Part shown: positions 33,038 to 43,100 of the stretch, one piece after another
How the letters are laid out: every line of letters begins with the position of its first letter
Numbering within the stretch: the first letter of the stretch is position 1
NCBI GenBank assembly: GCA_038231815.1
Contig: JBBRKQ010000015.1
Location: 1 to 57,037 of the forward strand
Reading direction: 5' to 3'
Length of the DNA stretch: 57,037 bases
Source: CAILKP01 sp038231815
Lineage (GTDB): Bacteria > Planctomycetota > Phycisphaerae > Phycisphaerales > UBA1924
The notes under the pieces: generated by a model
The model's input: only the letters and a program-made list of their open reading frames with translations
Told to the model about the DNA's origin: nothing
Databases searched by the model: none
Position numbers and translations under genes: made by a program

Positions 33038-34282
33038 CTAGTCAACCGTGCTGGAGGCGGCGTGCGGTGTGCCGCCAGCCTTGATTGCCGCCGGGTTCGC
33101 TGTGGACAGCCGCAGCATTCGCTCCAAAGCCGAGAGCGCAAACGCCCTGGCCTCGGGGTGCACGCTGATGCGGTTGATGACTTTGCCGGAGCAAAGTCCA
33201 TCCAGCACCCACAGCAGGTGCGGCTGGTCAATGCGGAACATGGTTGTGCACAGGCACTGGCAGTCCGAGAGAATTCGCACAGCGACCTCCCTTGCCTCGG
33301 CTGCTTTGGCGATTCGGCCAACCAGGTGTGTCTCAGTGCCAATGGCCCATTTGCTGCCCGGTCTGGCCTTGGCCACGGTGTTGATGATGTACTCCGTTGA
33401 GCCAGATAAGTCGGCCAGATCAACAACCTCTTTGGCGCACTCGGGGTGCACCAGCACGGTGGTGCGCTCGGCCTTGGGCAGGTCTTTCTCCGCGGCTCGA
33501 AGCTGGTGGATGTGCTCCGGTCGAAACAGCTTGTGCACCGAGCAGTGGCCCGCCCACAGCAGTACTTTGGCGGCCTTGAGTTGCTCGGCCGTCATGCCGC
33601 CAAGCGCCTCGCCCTTGCGTGTGAGGCGCGGGTCGTACAGGGCGGTGCCGGTCGCCACATCAATGCCAAGTGAATGGGACGAGTTACGACCCAGATGCTG
33701 GTCGGGCAGGAACAGCACTTTGATATGCTCCCCCGGTGCTGCGGGTGTGTCACCACCGGCCAGCGCCCACTTTAATATCGCAACCGCATTGCTGCTGGTG
33801 CACACTGCGCCGCCGTGCTGGCCCACGAACGCTTTAATAGCCGCCGATGAATTGATATATGTCACCGGAATAATCCGTGACTTGACCTTTGATTTTTTCA
33901 GGCTCGCCCCCAGCGCATCCCAGGCCAGCACTGCCTCGTCATAGTCGGCCATGTCCGCCATCGAGCATCCTGCCGAAAGATCCGGCAGGATTACCGCAAC
34001 ACTTTCGGGTGTGAGCATGTCGGCCGTCTCGGCCATGAAGTGAACCCCGGCAAACACGATGTACTTAGAACCTGCTTGGCTGATGTGCTGCGCCGCCGTC
34101 TGGGCCAATTTCAGAGAGTCGCCGGTGAAGTCGGCGTGCTGGATCACCTCATCGGTTTGGTAGTGGTGCCCCAGAATGACCAGTTCCCGCCCTAGGTGCC
34201 GCCGCCGGTTGGAAATGGCATCGGCAAGTTCGGCCGATGTGGCTTTGGTATAGCGTTCAGGAAGTGCGGGTTGCCACAGCAT
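33038..34282 (-). CDS. nadA: Quinolinate synthase NadA
   Basis: A 414-residue [4Fe-4S] enzyme that condenses iminoaspartate with dihydroxyacetone phosphate to quinolinate in NAD synthesis. Signature segments: ILGHHYQTDEVIQHADFTGDSL, DLSAGCSMAD (first Cys ligand), VTYINSSAAIKA, LFLPDQHLGRN, HPECAKEV (second) and CLCTTMFRID (third). ATG at 34282 places 33 residues before the ILGHHY strand, close to other NadA proteins; a TTG at 34354 would extend into the divergent gene's promoter space. nadB and nadC are not in the window. An 84-base gap separates it from the divergent hydrolase gene. Confidence 0.95.
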   Translation of the reverse strand: MLWQPALPERYTKATSAELADAISNRRRHLGRELVILGHHYQTDEVIQHADFTGDSLKLAQTAAQHISQAGSKYIVFAGVHFMAETADMLTPESVAVILPDLSAGCSMADMADYDEAVLAWDALGASLKKSKVKSRIIPVTYINSSAAIKAFVGQHGGAVCTSSNAVAILKWALAGGDTPAAPGEHIKVLFLPDQHLGRNSSHSLGIDVATGTALYDPRLTRKGEALGGMTAEQLKAAKVLLWAGHCSVHKLFRPEHIHQLRAAEKDLPKAERTTVLVHPECAKEVVDLADLSGSTEYIINTVAKARPGSKWAIGTETHLVGRIAKAAEAREVAVRILSDCQCLCTTMFRIDQPHLLWVLDGLCSGKVINRISVHPEARAFALSALERMLRLSTANPAAIKAGGTPHAASSTVD

Positions 34283-34366
34283 GGGCAAAGCATAAGCGGC
34301 CGCCGCGCTAGGCGTTTCCGGCACCACCCCGGCGGGCCCCGGTTTGGCGGGCAATGATCCGGCACT

Positions 34367-35599
34367 ATGCGCACCGTGGCAACCCAGCGAGTTCTGACCT
34401 CATTCGTCGCGTTGCTTGGCCTGGTCATCGGCCAGATAGATCTCCGAGCTGCCGAGCCAATGCCAACCGAGCACGCCGCCGACCGGGCCCATGACATCCC
34501 GGCGTACACCGTCACCGCTCCGGCCGGCGCCGATACGGAAAAGATGTACCCGGTGGTGCTGCTGATGCCTCCCGGCCCGCAAACGCTGGAAATGGCCAAG
34601 ACAATGACCGATTCGTTCGCGCCCACTTTCGCCCGCAACGGCTGGGTGGTGATCTCACCACGGCCCACCATCGCCCCGGGCACCATCGGCCCGCTGTTGT
34701 TTGAGCCACAATCGGGCGAACTGGCCGGGCTCATCAAGCACCTTGATACATGGCTAAAGCCCGAGGGTGGTAAGTTCTACGCTGTCGGTGCATCCAATGG
34801 CGGGGTGTCATCGGTGCGATTCGGGCTTGATTTTGCCGGTCGCACCGCCGCGGTGCTGGCCTTTCCGGGGGCGATGCCGCCCGGGGTTTCTAAAACCACG
34901 GTGGCCAAACTCAGTGGTGTGCCGCTGCGAATGTGGGTGGGTGCCCGTGATACCGCGCAGTGGCTGGATGCCGCCAGATTCATGCGAGAGTCAATTACCA
35001 AGTACAAGCTTGATGGGACAGTGGTCACCGTGCAGGACGATGCCCACATGATCAAGTCACTGACGCCGGAGAAAGTCATGGAAGAACTCAGCACCCTTCG
35101 CGCGGTAAGCCGAGGCGATATCGATCTGTCCGATGGTCAGCGTCAGGTGCTGGCCGTGCTTGATGAGCTGCACGAAGCCGCGGCCTCAGCGCTCACCGTG
35201 GGGCCAGCCGCCTTTGACCGTTACTTCGCCTGCTTCGCTGCGGATGGGGTGTTCATCGGCACAGATGCGACCGAGCGCTGGATGGTGGGCCAGTTCAAGG
35301 AATACGCCCGGCCTCTGTTTGCCGCCAAGAAAGGCTGGAAGTACACCCCCAAGCCCGGCTCGCGGCACATCACGCTCTCTGCTGATGGCCGAACCGCGTG
35401 GTTCGATGAAATTCTGGAAAACGCTAAATACGGCACCTGCCGGGGCACCGGAGTGCTCACCCGTGCGGCGGGCACCTCTTCAAAGGTTGGTGTCCCGGCC
35501 CAGAGTGACGGCCCCTGGCTGATTGCCCAATATCACCTGACTATTCCAGTGCCAAACGAACTGGCCGAGCGTGTCAGCAAGATCATCAAATCCAAGTAA
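34367..35599 (+). CDS. Exported alpha/beta-hydrolase fused to a SnoaL/NTF2-like domain
   Basis: A 410-residue protein with a signal peptide (ends near LRAAEP, about residue 30). Residues 60-240 form an alpha/beta-hydrolase-like domain with nucleophile Ser143 in GASNGG and a downstream His in DDAHMIKSL. Residues 255-400 are an NTF2-like domain of the DUF4440/SnoaL_3 type (FDRYFACFAADGVFIGTDATERWMVGQFKEY, ending WLIAQYHLTIPVP). Both halves are known singly; the fusion is unusual. Esterase activity on a small extracellular substrate is plausible, but the substrate is unknown. It is divergent from nadA. Confidence 0.78.
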   Translation: MRTVATQRVLTSFVALLGLVIGQIDLRAAEPMPTEHAADRAHDIPAYTVTAPAGADTEKMYPVVLLMPPGPQTLEMAKTMTDSFAPTFARNGWVVISPRPTIAPGTIGPLLFEPQSGELAGLIKHLDTWLKPEGGKFYAVGASNGGVSSVRFGLDFAGRTAAVLAFPGAMPPGVSKTTVAKLSGVPLRMWVGARDTAQWLDAARFMRESITKYKLDGTVVTVQDDAHMIKSLTPEKVMEELSTLRAVSRGDIDLSDGQRQVLAVLDELHEAAASALTVGPAAFDRYFACFAADGVFIGTDATERWMVGQFKEYARPLFAAKKGWKYTPKPGSRHITLSADGRTAWFDEILENAKYGTCRGTGVLTRAAGTSSKVGVPAQSDGPWLIAQYHLTIPVPNELAERVSKIIKSK

Positions 35600-35647
35600 G
35601 CGGTTGGTAGAGCCCGTGGGCCGGTTATCCTCCTACATTGGCGCACA

Positions 35648-36022
35648 ATGTTTGATAATCTCAAAGCCATGTCCGCCATAGCCGGGTTGATGAAGAACAA
35701 AGATGCGGTTGCCAAAGCCGCCCAGACGGTGCAGGATGAGCTTGCCCGGCGAACCATCACCGTTGACTCGCCCGACAAGAGCATTAGCGTGAAGGTCTCC
35801 GGCAAGCTGGAAGTGCTGGCTATCAGCATCAATCCAAAGGTGGTGCAGGATGCGGCCGCGGGCGGGCACGAGGTTCACTCGCGGATGGAGGAGCTGATCC
35901 AGCGGGCCGTGAACTATGCCATGAGCAAGGCTAAGGATGCCATCATTGAGGAAATTGGCAAGGAAGCCGACAAGCTTGGGCTGGGTGGTATGGTGGGTGA
36001 TTTGAAGAAATTTGGGCAGTGA
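35648..36022 (+). CDS. ybaB: YbaB/EbfC family nucleoid-associated protein
   Basis: A 124-residue small dimeric DNA-binding protein. It shows the family pattern: an N-terminal helix, a central three-strand sheet (TITVDSPDKSISVKVSGKLEVLAISINP), and a long C-terminal helix (EELIQRAVNYAMSKAKDAIIEEIGKEAD). It is slightly longer than the usual 105-110 residues. In many genomes ybaB lies with dnaX and recR; here the neighbours are unrelated. It starts 48 bases after the hydrolase gene on the same strand and probably shares its transcript. Confidence 0.9.
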   Translation: MFDNLKAMSAIAGLMKNKDAVAKAAQTVQDELARRTITVDSPDKSISVKVSGKLEVLAISINPKVVQDAAAGGHEVHSRMEELIQRAVNYAMSKAKDAIIEEIGKEADKLGLGGMVGDLKKFGQ

Positions 36023-36147
36023 ATGGAGCCTGAATCGGCATCGTGGCAGCGGCCTCACGGCCGATGGATTTGGCCTGTGCGTGGGCCTCAGCAAAACCTA
36101 GCCTAAGGGCGGTTTGCTGAACATCGACTGGACAATCGATGCCGTAG

Positions 36148-36179
36148 AAACAAACAACCCCGCTGCGTTGCAGCGGGGT
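36148..36179 (-). terminator. Rho-independent terminator of the TPR/alpha-CTD gene
   Basis: On the minus strand a 10-bp perfect stem ACCCCGCTGC / GCAGCGGGGT with an AAC loop is followed by TGTTTGTTT. It lies 38 bases past the gene stop at 36218. Confidence 0.85.
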
Positions 36180-36217
36180 CGTGAGATTGGAACAGGTTTG
36201 TATCAGAGCAATGCTGA

Positions 36218-37159
36218 TTACGAATCAATCTTGCGGAGCAGCAAGCCAAACTCCGTCAGCTTCTGGCGAACTTCCGACAGCGATGTCGCGCCGAAGTTCT
36301 TGACACCCAGCAATTCCGCCTCGGTGTGGGTGATCAGCTCGCCCAGCGAGTGAATGTTGAGAAGCTGCAGCGCCTTGCGGGCACGAACTGAAAGATTCAG
36401 CTCGCCCACTGCCTTTTGCAGCACGCTCTCCTGAGCTGTGCCCTTGTACTGGTCGATCATCTGCTTGCGCACCGCGCGGTGGGCTTCATCGCGGCCTTGG
36501 CCAAGCTTCAGGCCCTTGGCCGCGAGCATCTGCTTGATCTCGACCAGCGAGTTGTCACCAAAGTTCTTGTAGCTCAGCAGCTCGGCCTCGGTGGTCTTAA
36601 TCAGGTCACCCAGCGTGCGGATGGACATCTTCTTCAGGCACGTACGGGCACGTACCGAGAGTTCAAAGTCCGTCACCGGAGTGTCAAACAAAGCCGACCG
36701 CTTATAGCGGTCCTTCTCGATATCGTCTTCCTTGACCATGCCCTTGCTGGCGGCCACATCGCTCATGAACAAACGAGCCTTGCCGTGATTTGGGTCAGTA
36801 TCCAGCACCTGCTTGATGCAGCGCTCAGCCCGGGCGAAGTCGCCGTGGTCCTCGTACAGCGTTGCCAGATTGAGCAGCGCGTTAATCGGCGCCGGTGGCC
36901 GCTCAACGATCTGCTCGTAATGCTGGATTGCTTCCTCATCCTCACCGGCCAGGTCAAGGTGCAGTGCAAGCTTGAACAAAGCGCGCGGGTCGGTCGGGTC
37001 GGCCGCGACTGCCCTGCGAAGCTCTGCCAAGGCTTTGTCGTGATCGCCCAGTGCCTCGGCCTTCATGGCCAAGTCAACGTGCTGCTTTGCGACTGCCGCG
37101 TCGCGCTTGATTTCCTGACCGCCGATGACGGTGTCCATACCAAGACCAATGGTGCTCAT
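36218..37159 (-). CDS. TPR protein with two RNA polymerase alpha C-terminal domains
   Basis: A 313-residue cytoplasmic protein. Residues 25-135 form TPR-type helices (ALAELRRAVAADPTDPRALF, NALLNLATLYEDHGDFARAE). Then come two RpoA C-terminal domains, 160-220 and 250-310, each with the E/LSVRAR...SL.EI pattern. The DNA-contact Arg265 of Escherichia coli alpha corresponds to Arg170 and Arg259; Gly296, Ser299 and Glu302 are kept in both, while Lys298 is replaced by Asn or Thr. There is no alpha N-terminal domain, so it cannot assemble into the polymerase core in the usual way. ATG at 37159 is preceded by GGAG. Such proteins occur in Planctomycetes, but their role (transcription factor, ribosome or polymerase scaffold) is not established. 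Confidence 0.88.
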   Translation of the reverse strand: MSTIGLGMDTVIGGQEIKRDAAVAKQHVDLAMKAEALGDHDKALAELRRAVAADPTDPRALFKLALHLDLAGEDEEAIQHYEQIVERPPAPINALLNLATLYEDHGDFARAERCIKQVLDTDPNHGKARLFMSDVAASKGMVKEDDIEKDRYKRSALFDTPVTDFELSVRARTCLKKMSIRTLGDLIKTTEAELLSYKNFGDNSLVEIKQMLAAKGLKLGQGRDEAHRAVRKQMIDQYKGTAQESVLQKAVGELNLSVRARKALQLLNIHSLGELITHTEAELLGVKNFGATSLSEVRQKLTEFGLLLRKIDS

Positions 37160-37401
37160 GTACTGCGTACTCCGTGTTGTGCCGCGACGGTGGCCCTTGT
37201 CCACCCGCGCGGAGGGAAGTTTAGTCAAACCAACGCTCCAGCGTCGGCTCATCCCCCACATGACCAGTTATCGGTCTACAAACCATCGATTGCTCCGAAA
37301 AACCGATAGTCAAACATGCGCTTGCCTGTCGGCCGCAGGCATGGCCTCGTGCTTAGGCCCAGATGTCTCGCTACGAACACCTCGGCCTTATCGGCGGACG
37401 G

Positions 37402-38793
37402 CTATTGGCCCGGTGCCACAAAGCAGCTCCACGCCTCCGCCAAGCTCAGCGCCTGCCCTGGCGCGATGGCTTCGCTCTCGTTCATCGCTGCACGCTTTCG
37501 ATACACCGCCGCGGAGACCGAATCTTCCGGCTCGGCCCGCACGATCGGCACGTCGGAGCCAAACACCAGTCCCGCCGGCGCATTGCAAATTGCGTGTGCA
37601 TCAGCTCCGTCCGCGGCATCCACACCCAGCCGCCCCGCGATGAGCCCTGCATCGAGCAGTTCGCGCAGCGGCAGTACACGATCAAGCCGGTGCGGAACGT
37701 ACCGCTTCAGTGATTCTACATCGCACAGCAAATGGCACGGCTGCACGGAACAGTCCACCTTCAGGCGCACAAATCGTGGCACATCAAGCTTGTCGATAAG
37801 CTCCGCGTGCTCTATTCGCACCCGGCACCGGCTGGGTGTGCCGGCAAGCTGGCCATCCAACCGCTCCACGCAGTCTAGCACCATTTTTACCGCCCCATCG
37901 CCAATAGCGTGCACCGCAAGCCCCACGCCAAGCTCATGGCATCGGGCAAGCGTTTGGCCAATCGCCCCGGGCGACGTCATGCACCTGCCGCGAGAGGCAT
38001 CCGCCAGCGGCTCGCTGTAGCGGTGCACCATCAGCGCTGTGCGGCTAGAAAGTGTGCCATCTGCAAACAATTTCATGCCGCCAAACGAAACTCCCGCTGG
38101 CCACCGCCCACGTGTGCGCAGGAACTCTTCGGCGTGCTCGGGTGCGCAGTACATGCGAATTCGTGGCAGCACCGTGCCAGTTGCGGCCAGCTCGGCCAAC
38201 AACTCGGGCAGCAGTGGGGGTGCCAGCATGTCATGCACCTCGGCAAAGCCCATAGCCGCGAGGCTGGTCAGGGCACGGCCCAGCCCCTGTCGCATCTGCT
38301 CGTGCGTTGGCTCCGGCCCGCTGCCCCACACTTTGTACGCGGCCTGCTCGTGCAGCACGCCGGTAAACCTGCCCGCCTCATCAACCTCCACCAAACCGTT
38401 GGTGGGTACGGTCTCACCCGGCTTCAGCCCCGCTGCATCCAGCGCAGCGAAGTTGCAAACGGCGGTGTGATGATCAAACGACATCACCACACACGGCACA
38501 CCGTCGGATGCGGCCTCAAGCTCAGCTGGCGTTGGCCACCGCGCTTCAGGCCAGTTGTTGTTGTGGGCAGAGGCAAACCGCACCCAACCACTCGCTCGGG
38601 GCCCGGCGAGGTTTGCTTTCGCGGCCTCCTGGCGAATCAGCCCAAGGCACTCCGCCAAACTTTGGCACTTCGCCAGCGACGGAGTTGTCAGCGACTGGCC
38701 GTACGCCAGCAGGTGGGCGTGCGCTTCGCGCAGGGCAAACGGCGGCCGCTGCGGCGCAGGGTCGGCAAAGGATGGAGCGGGCGTGGCGTTCAT
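37402..38793 (-). CDS. Amidohydrolase family 3 (YtcJ-like), short form
   Basis: A 463-residue metal-dependent hydrolase. It has the HxH metal motif in REAHAHLLAYGQSL, SFDHHTAVCNFAALDAAG, GGMKLFADGTLSSRTALM, HAIGDGAVKMVLD, RIEHAELI and a late GSDVPI Asp, all typical of YtcJ/exoenzyme-regulatory-type amidohydrolases. The family usually carries about 60 residues of beta-sandwich before HxH; here the motif begins about 30 residues in, so that subdomain is shortened. ATG at 38793 with GAGGGA 7 bases upstream settles the start. It follows pyrB on the same strand with a 109-base gap. Substrate unknown. Confidence 0.88.
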   Translation of the reverse strand: MNATPAPSFADPAPQRPPFALREAHAHLLAYGQSLTTPSLAKCQSLAECLGLIRQEAAKANLAGPRASGWVRFASAHNNNWPEARWPTPAELEAASDGVPCVVMSFDHHTAVCNFAALDAAGLKPGETVPTNGLVEVDEAGRFTGVLHEQAAYKVWGSGPEPTHEQMRQGLGRALTSLAAMGFAEVHDMLAPPLLPELLAELAATGTVLPRIRMYCAPEHAEEFLRTRGRWPAGVSFGGMKLFADGTLSSRTALMVHRYSEPLADASRGRCMTSPGAIGQTLARCHELGVGLAVHAIGDGAVKMVLDCVERLDGQLAGTPSRCRVRIEHAELIDKLDVPRFVRLKVDCSVQPCHLLCDVESLKRYVPHRLDRVLPLRELLDAGLIAGRLGVDAADGADAHAICNAPAGLVFGSDVPIVRAEPEDSVSAAVYRKRAAMNESEAIAPGQALSLAEAWSCFVAPGQ

Positions 38794-38902
38794 CGTGAAT
38801 CCCTCGTACCAGAAACGTTTTAAAGCCGCGCCGCAGGAGCAGCACAACGCAGAGCAACGCAGAAAAAGGCAACGCCGCCGCATCAAATAAACCGCTGTGC
38901 AG

Positions 38903-40045
38903 TCACGTGCCGATGCACATCGCCATCGCCGCCATGCGCACCGCCACACCGTGGTGTACCTGCCGCAGGATCAGTGATCGCTTGCCATCGGCCACGCTGC
39001 TGGCCAGCTCCACACCGCGGTTGATCGGCCCGGGGTGCATTACAATCGCCTTGGGCTTCAGCTTCTCGGCACGTGCTGCGGTGAGGCCGAAGAACTCCGT
39101 GTACTCACGGATCGACGCTATCGCCGCGGAACTCTTGGCGGCAGGCTGATTCTCAGCAACCGTGGCCCCCGTTCCTACTTCGTGCCGCTCAAACTGAATC
39201 CGCAGAACGTTGATCACGTCTAGCTCTGGCAAGATCCCATCAAGGTCATGGCTGATCTCGCATCCCAGAGTACGAATCGCGCTGGGAACCAGCGACGGCG
39301 GACCGATGCAAACCACCCGGGCCCCGAGTGCCGAGAATCCGGCAATCCCAGATCTTGCCACCCGCGATGAGCCAATATCGCCGACAATCCCAAGCGTTAT
39401 CCCTGTCAGGTCAAAGCTCTCCAGTCGGCCAAAGGCATCGGCCACGGTGAAGATATCCAGCAGCCCCTGTGTTGGGTGCTCGTGCCGCCCATCTCCCGCG
39501 TTAATCACCGAGCACGGCTTGTGCAGCACCCCGCCACCCACGCTGCCCACCAGGCCGTCAAGCGCCTTGGCAATCATGTGGGCGGCCCCGCTTGATCGGT
39601 GGCGAATCACCAGTGCATCCACCCCCATCGACGCCACGTTGGCCGCGGTATCGATAACCGTTTCCCCTTTGCTTGCCGAGCTGCCCGCGCTGGCCAAATC
39701 AATGACCTCTGCGCCAAGCCGCTTGGCCGCCACTGAAAAACTCACCCGCGTGCGGGTGCTGTCCTCAAAGAACAGGTTTCCCACCACCCTGCCCCGCAGC
39801 TCATCGCCCACGGGTCCCTCTGAAAGATTCACCGGTGCGGGCCCTATCCGATCGCGAAACTTCCGGGCCAGATGCAGCAATTCCACCAATCGCTGCCGCG
39901 GCATCCCGCGAAGCTCCAGCAAATGGCGGGAGTCGTCCAGTCCGCTGGCTCCCCCGGTGGCCAAAGCAGCGCCGCTGCCTTGGGGCTGGCCGGCGGGCAA
40001 TCCGGAAGATGAATTCGGTACGGCAGTGGTTGGTCGTGCGCTCAC
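38903..40045 (-). CDS. pyrB: Aspartate carbamoyltransferase catalytic subunit PyrB
   Basis: Catalyses carbamoyl phosphate plus aspartate to carbamoyl-aspartate, the committed step of pyrimidine synthesis. Family motifs are intact: FFEDSTRTRVSF, ASKGETVIDT, HRSSGAAHMIA, NAGDGRHEHPTQGLLD, NVLRIQFERH and HPGPINRGVEL. GTG at 40045 gives 380 residues including an Ala/Gly/Ser-rich leader of about 36. The open frame continues to an ATG at 40162, but that would abut the divergent esterase start; a GTG at 40063 is also possible. No pyrC or pyrI is adjacent, though the amidohydrolase downstream should not be mistaken for pyrC, since it is YtcJ-like. Confidence 0.92.
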   Translation of the reverse strand: MSARPTTAVPNSSSGLPAGQPQGSGAALATGGASGLDDSRHLLELRGMPRQRLVELLHLARKFRDRIGPAPVNLSEGPVGDELRGRVVGNLFFEDSTRTRVSFSVAAKRLGAEVIDLASAGSSASKGETVIDTAANVASMGVDALVIRHRSSGAAHMIAKALDGLVGSVGGGVLHKPCSVINAGDGRHEHPTQGLLDIFTVADAFGRLESFDLTGITLGIVGDIGSSRVARSGIAGFSALGARVVCIGPPSLVPSAIRTLGCEISHDLDGILPELDVINVLRIQFERHEVGTGATVAENQPAAKSSAAIASIREYTEFFGLTAARAEKLKPKAIVMHPGPINRGVELASSVADGKRSLILRQVHHGVAVRMAAMAMCIGT

Positions 40046-40160
40046 GGATAAGGTTAGATCCACACTCCCGTGGCCGGAACTCTCCGGCGCTATCAATTTC
40101 TGGCCGATATTCAATTGCCTCTTTTGCCTTGAGCAGACTCTCAAACTCAAGAACCGCCCC

Positions 40161-43100
40161 ATGACACACCTTCAGCCAACCGCACCCGACCGCGACCGAC
40201 TCCTTTGCGTTCTGACCCTAAGCGCGCTCGGCTTGGCCGCACAATTGCCGGCCGCCCGCACGGCACGGGCAGATGTAACGCTCGACCCGGTCTTCCAGTC
40301 CGGCATGGTGCTCCAGCAGCGTGCCAGCGTGGTGCTCTCGGGCGTTGCGCCGTCGGGCGAGCAAATTTCCATCTCGGCCAGCTTTCTCACCGGACCGGGG
40401 AGTACAAAGTCTCCGCTGGTCACCCAGAGCGATTCCACCGGTCGCTGGACCGTGACGTTCTCAACCCCCGCCACCGACACCAGCCCGCAGACTATCACCA
40501 TCACCGGAAAAAACACCATCACGCTCAGTGATGTATTCCTAGGAGAAGTCTGGCTTTGCTCCGGGCAAAGCAACATGGAATGGTCGTTGGGTTCTATCGG
40601 CGCGGGTCGCCAGCGCGGCCCTGTCCTCCCGGCGCTGCCCTCCGCTGCCGATGAACTTTCCAAAGCCGCCAATCCCAGGATCCGCCTGCTCCAAGTTCCT
40701 CGCAACGCATCGATCGAGCCGCGCTTCGATCTTGCCGCGACCTGGCAGCCGTGCACGCCCGAAACGGCAAGCACCTTCTCGGCCGTCGGCTATTTCTTCG
40801 GCCGCGAACTTGCGAGCCAGCTTGATGTACCCATTGGCCTTGTGTACGCCGCGTGGGGCGGCACGCGTATCGAAGCTTGGATCACGCCATCCGGCTTGAT
40901 TGGCAGTGGTGTGCCCGGCGCGAGAGAAGAGGCCCAGACTTTGGTGAAGTTCAGCGGTCTGGCGGGTCGTGAGGCCCGCCGCGTCGCAATGAACGCGTGG
41001 TGGCAAGGGCTGGATGCAATCTCTATGAACAAGAGCCCCCTGATCGGCGCTGGCTGGGACACACCCGACTTTGCAGATGCCGCGTGGCGGCAGATACAGG
41101 TGCCGGGTCCGGTTGATGGCGACCTCGCCGCGATGGATGGCCTTTTCTACTTCCGTCGCAGCGTGACCATTCCCGCCAACTGGGCCGGCAAGCCGCTGGT
41201 CCTGGAGTTGGGGCCTGTTGATGATCGCGACGATTTCCGCTGGAACGGCAAGATCATCGGTGAGTCTTACGGGGGCGACAAATTCGCGACGCCGCGCCGG
41301 TACTTTGTTCCCGGTGAACTGGTCAAGGCCGGTGAAACTCAACTCGCTATCCGTGTGCTTGATACCGGTGGCCCCGGCGGCATGCTCGGCAATCCCGAGC
41401 AGTACATGCTCAAGCTGGAGGGCTCCGCCGAGAGCATCTCGCTGGCTGGCCCGTGGCGCATCGCCCCTGGAGCCAAGCTCGATGCGCTCCCGCCAATGCC
41501 CACAGACCCGACGAACAACCCCAACACCGCCTCGGCTCTTTCGTCCGGGATGCTCTCACCTCTCACTGGCCTCACGCCCAAGGGCGTGATTTGGTATCAA
41601 GGCGAGTCCAACGTGAGTCGGGCCGACACGTACCAGCAGCTTCAGGATGCATTCATCACCGATCTGGCCACACGTTTTAACAACCCGAGTCTCTCCTTTT
41701 TCTGCGTCCAAATCGCGCCATACCACTATGGCGGATACGACGGTGCCGCCCACCTGCGGCACGCCCAGGAGGCCATGACACTCCGCAAGCCCTCGATCAA
41801 AGATCCACCGGCGTTCATCAGCCCCCGCGGCATCGCCATCACCCTTGACAACGGCAATGTGGGCGACATCCACCCCGACAACAAGCAGGAAGTTGGCCAC
41901 CGCCTGGCTATTCAAGCCCTGAAGAAAACCTACGGTAAGTCTGCTGTCGTGGCCGATGGGCCTCGCCCCGCGGCATTTACATTTAGCGGCGCGACAGCAT
42001 CAATTGGCTTTGAACCGGGCTCCGGCCCCATCCGGCTGGATGATGACGGCCGCGGCATGTTCGAGCTCGCCGGTGAAGACCAAGTCTTCTGGCCCGCGAC
42101 GGCCCGGGTTACGCCCTCGGCCGATGGACTTACGGTCACCAGTTCCAACGTCAGCGCACCCAAGGCCGTTCGCTACGCCTGGTCAGACAGCCCGATTGCC
42201 ACACTCTTTGGGGCCAGCGGTCTTCCCGCATCAGGCTTCCGCAGCGATGACTGGATGGCCGTAAAACGCGCCGAAACCGCCGCGACTGGCTACCTCTCTG
42301 CCGAGCCCGGCTTCGAGCCGCTGCTTGCCGGCGCTGATCTGTCAAAGTGGAACACAGCCACCGGTGATAGCCGTGGCTGGGCCGCCACCGATGGTGTCCT
42401 GACAGGCCGTCCGGATGCCATCGGCTGCCTGATGACCGAGGCAATGTACGACAACTACACGCTTGAGTTGGAATGGAGCATGGCTGGTGATGATGCCGCT
42501 GGCGGCGTCTTGGTCCATGCTGATGCGCTCCCGGCCGCGGGCTCACCGCTGCCCCGCGGCCTCCGCATCGGCGCGGGCATCGGCAATCGCACCGCTGCCG
42601 GAATCGGTCAGGGTGATATCGAGCCTTTGGGTGGCGCTTCGTTCAGCGCTGCTGCGGGATTTATCCGGGGCGATTCATCGGTGAGGGCATGGCCCGGCAC
42701 CTATCGGGCGATTCCGCCGCAGATTAACAGTTCAGGTGCGGCTCCAAGAGCCCGGCTCTGGAATCACTTCCGTATCGACTGCAACGCAGACACCGTCACA
42801 GTCGCTCTGAACGGTGCCATCGTCAGCAAGGCCGAGCGCTTGGCCATCCAGCGCGGCCACATCGCACTCTTGCCCGGCTCCGGGGCTGCCGCGATGTACC
42901 GCAACATTCGCATTAAGCCGCTCAAAACACTTGTGCCAATTGGTGCGCCGCACACCGCCGCACCCCGCGCTGATTGGCAGTCGCTCTACAACGGTACCAG
43001 TCTGGCCAAGTGGAAGGCCGAGAAAGCCCACGAAGGCCATTTCGTACCAACGGGCTGGCGGCTCGTGTTCGATGGAAAAGGTGAAGATCTCTGGTCTGCG

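Noticed and set aside
39210..40160. Open frame of 317 codons upstream of the sialate O-acetylesterase, in frame
   Set aside because: It runs antisense through pyrB, whose motifs are clear. The esterase signal peptide starts at 40161.
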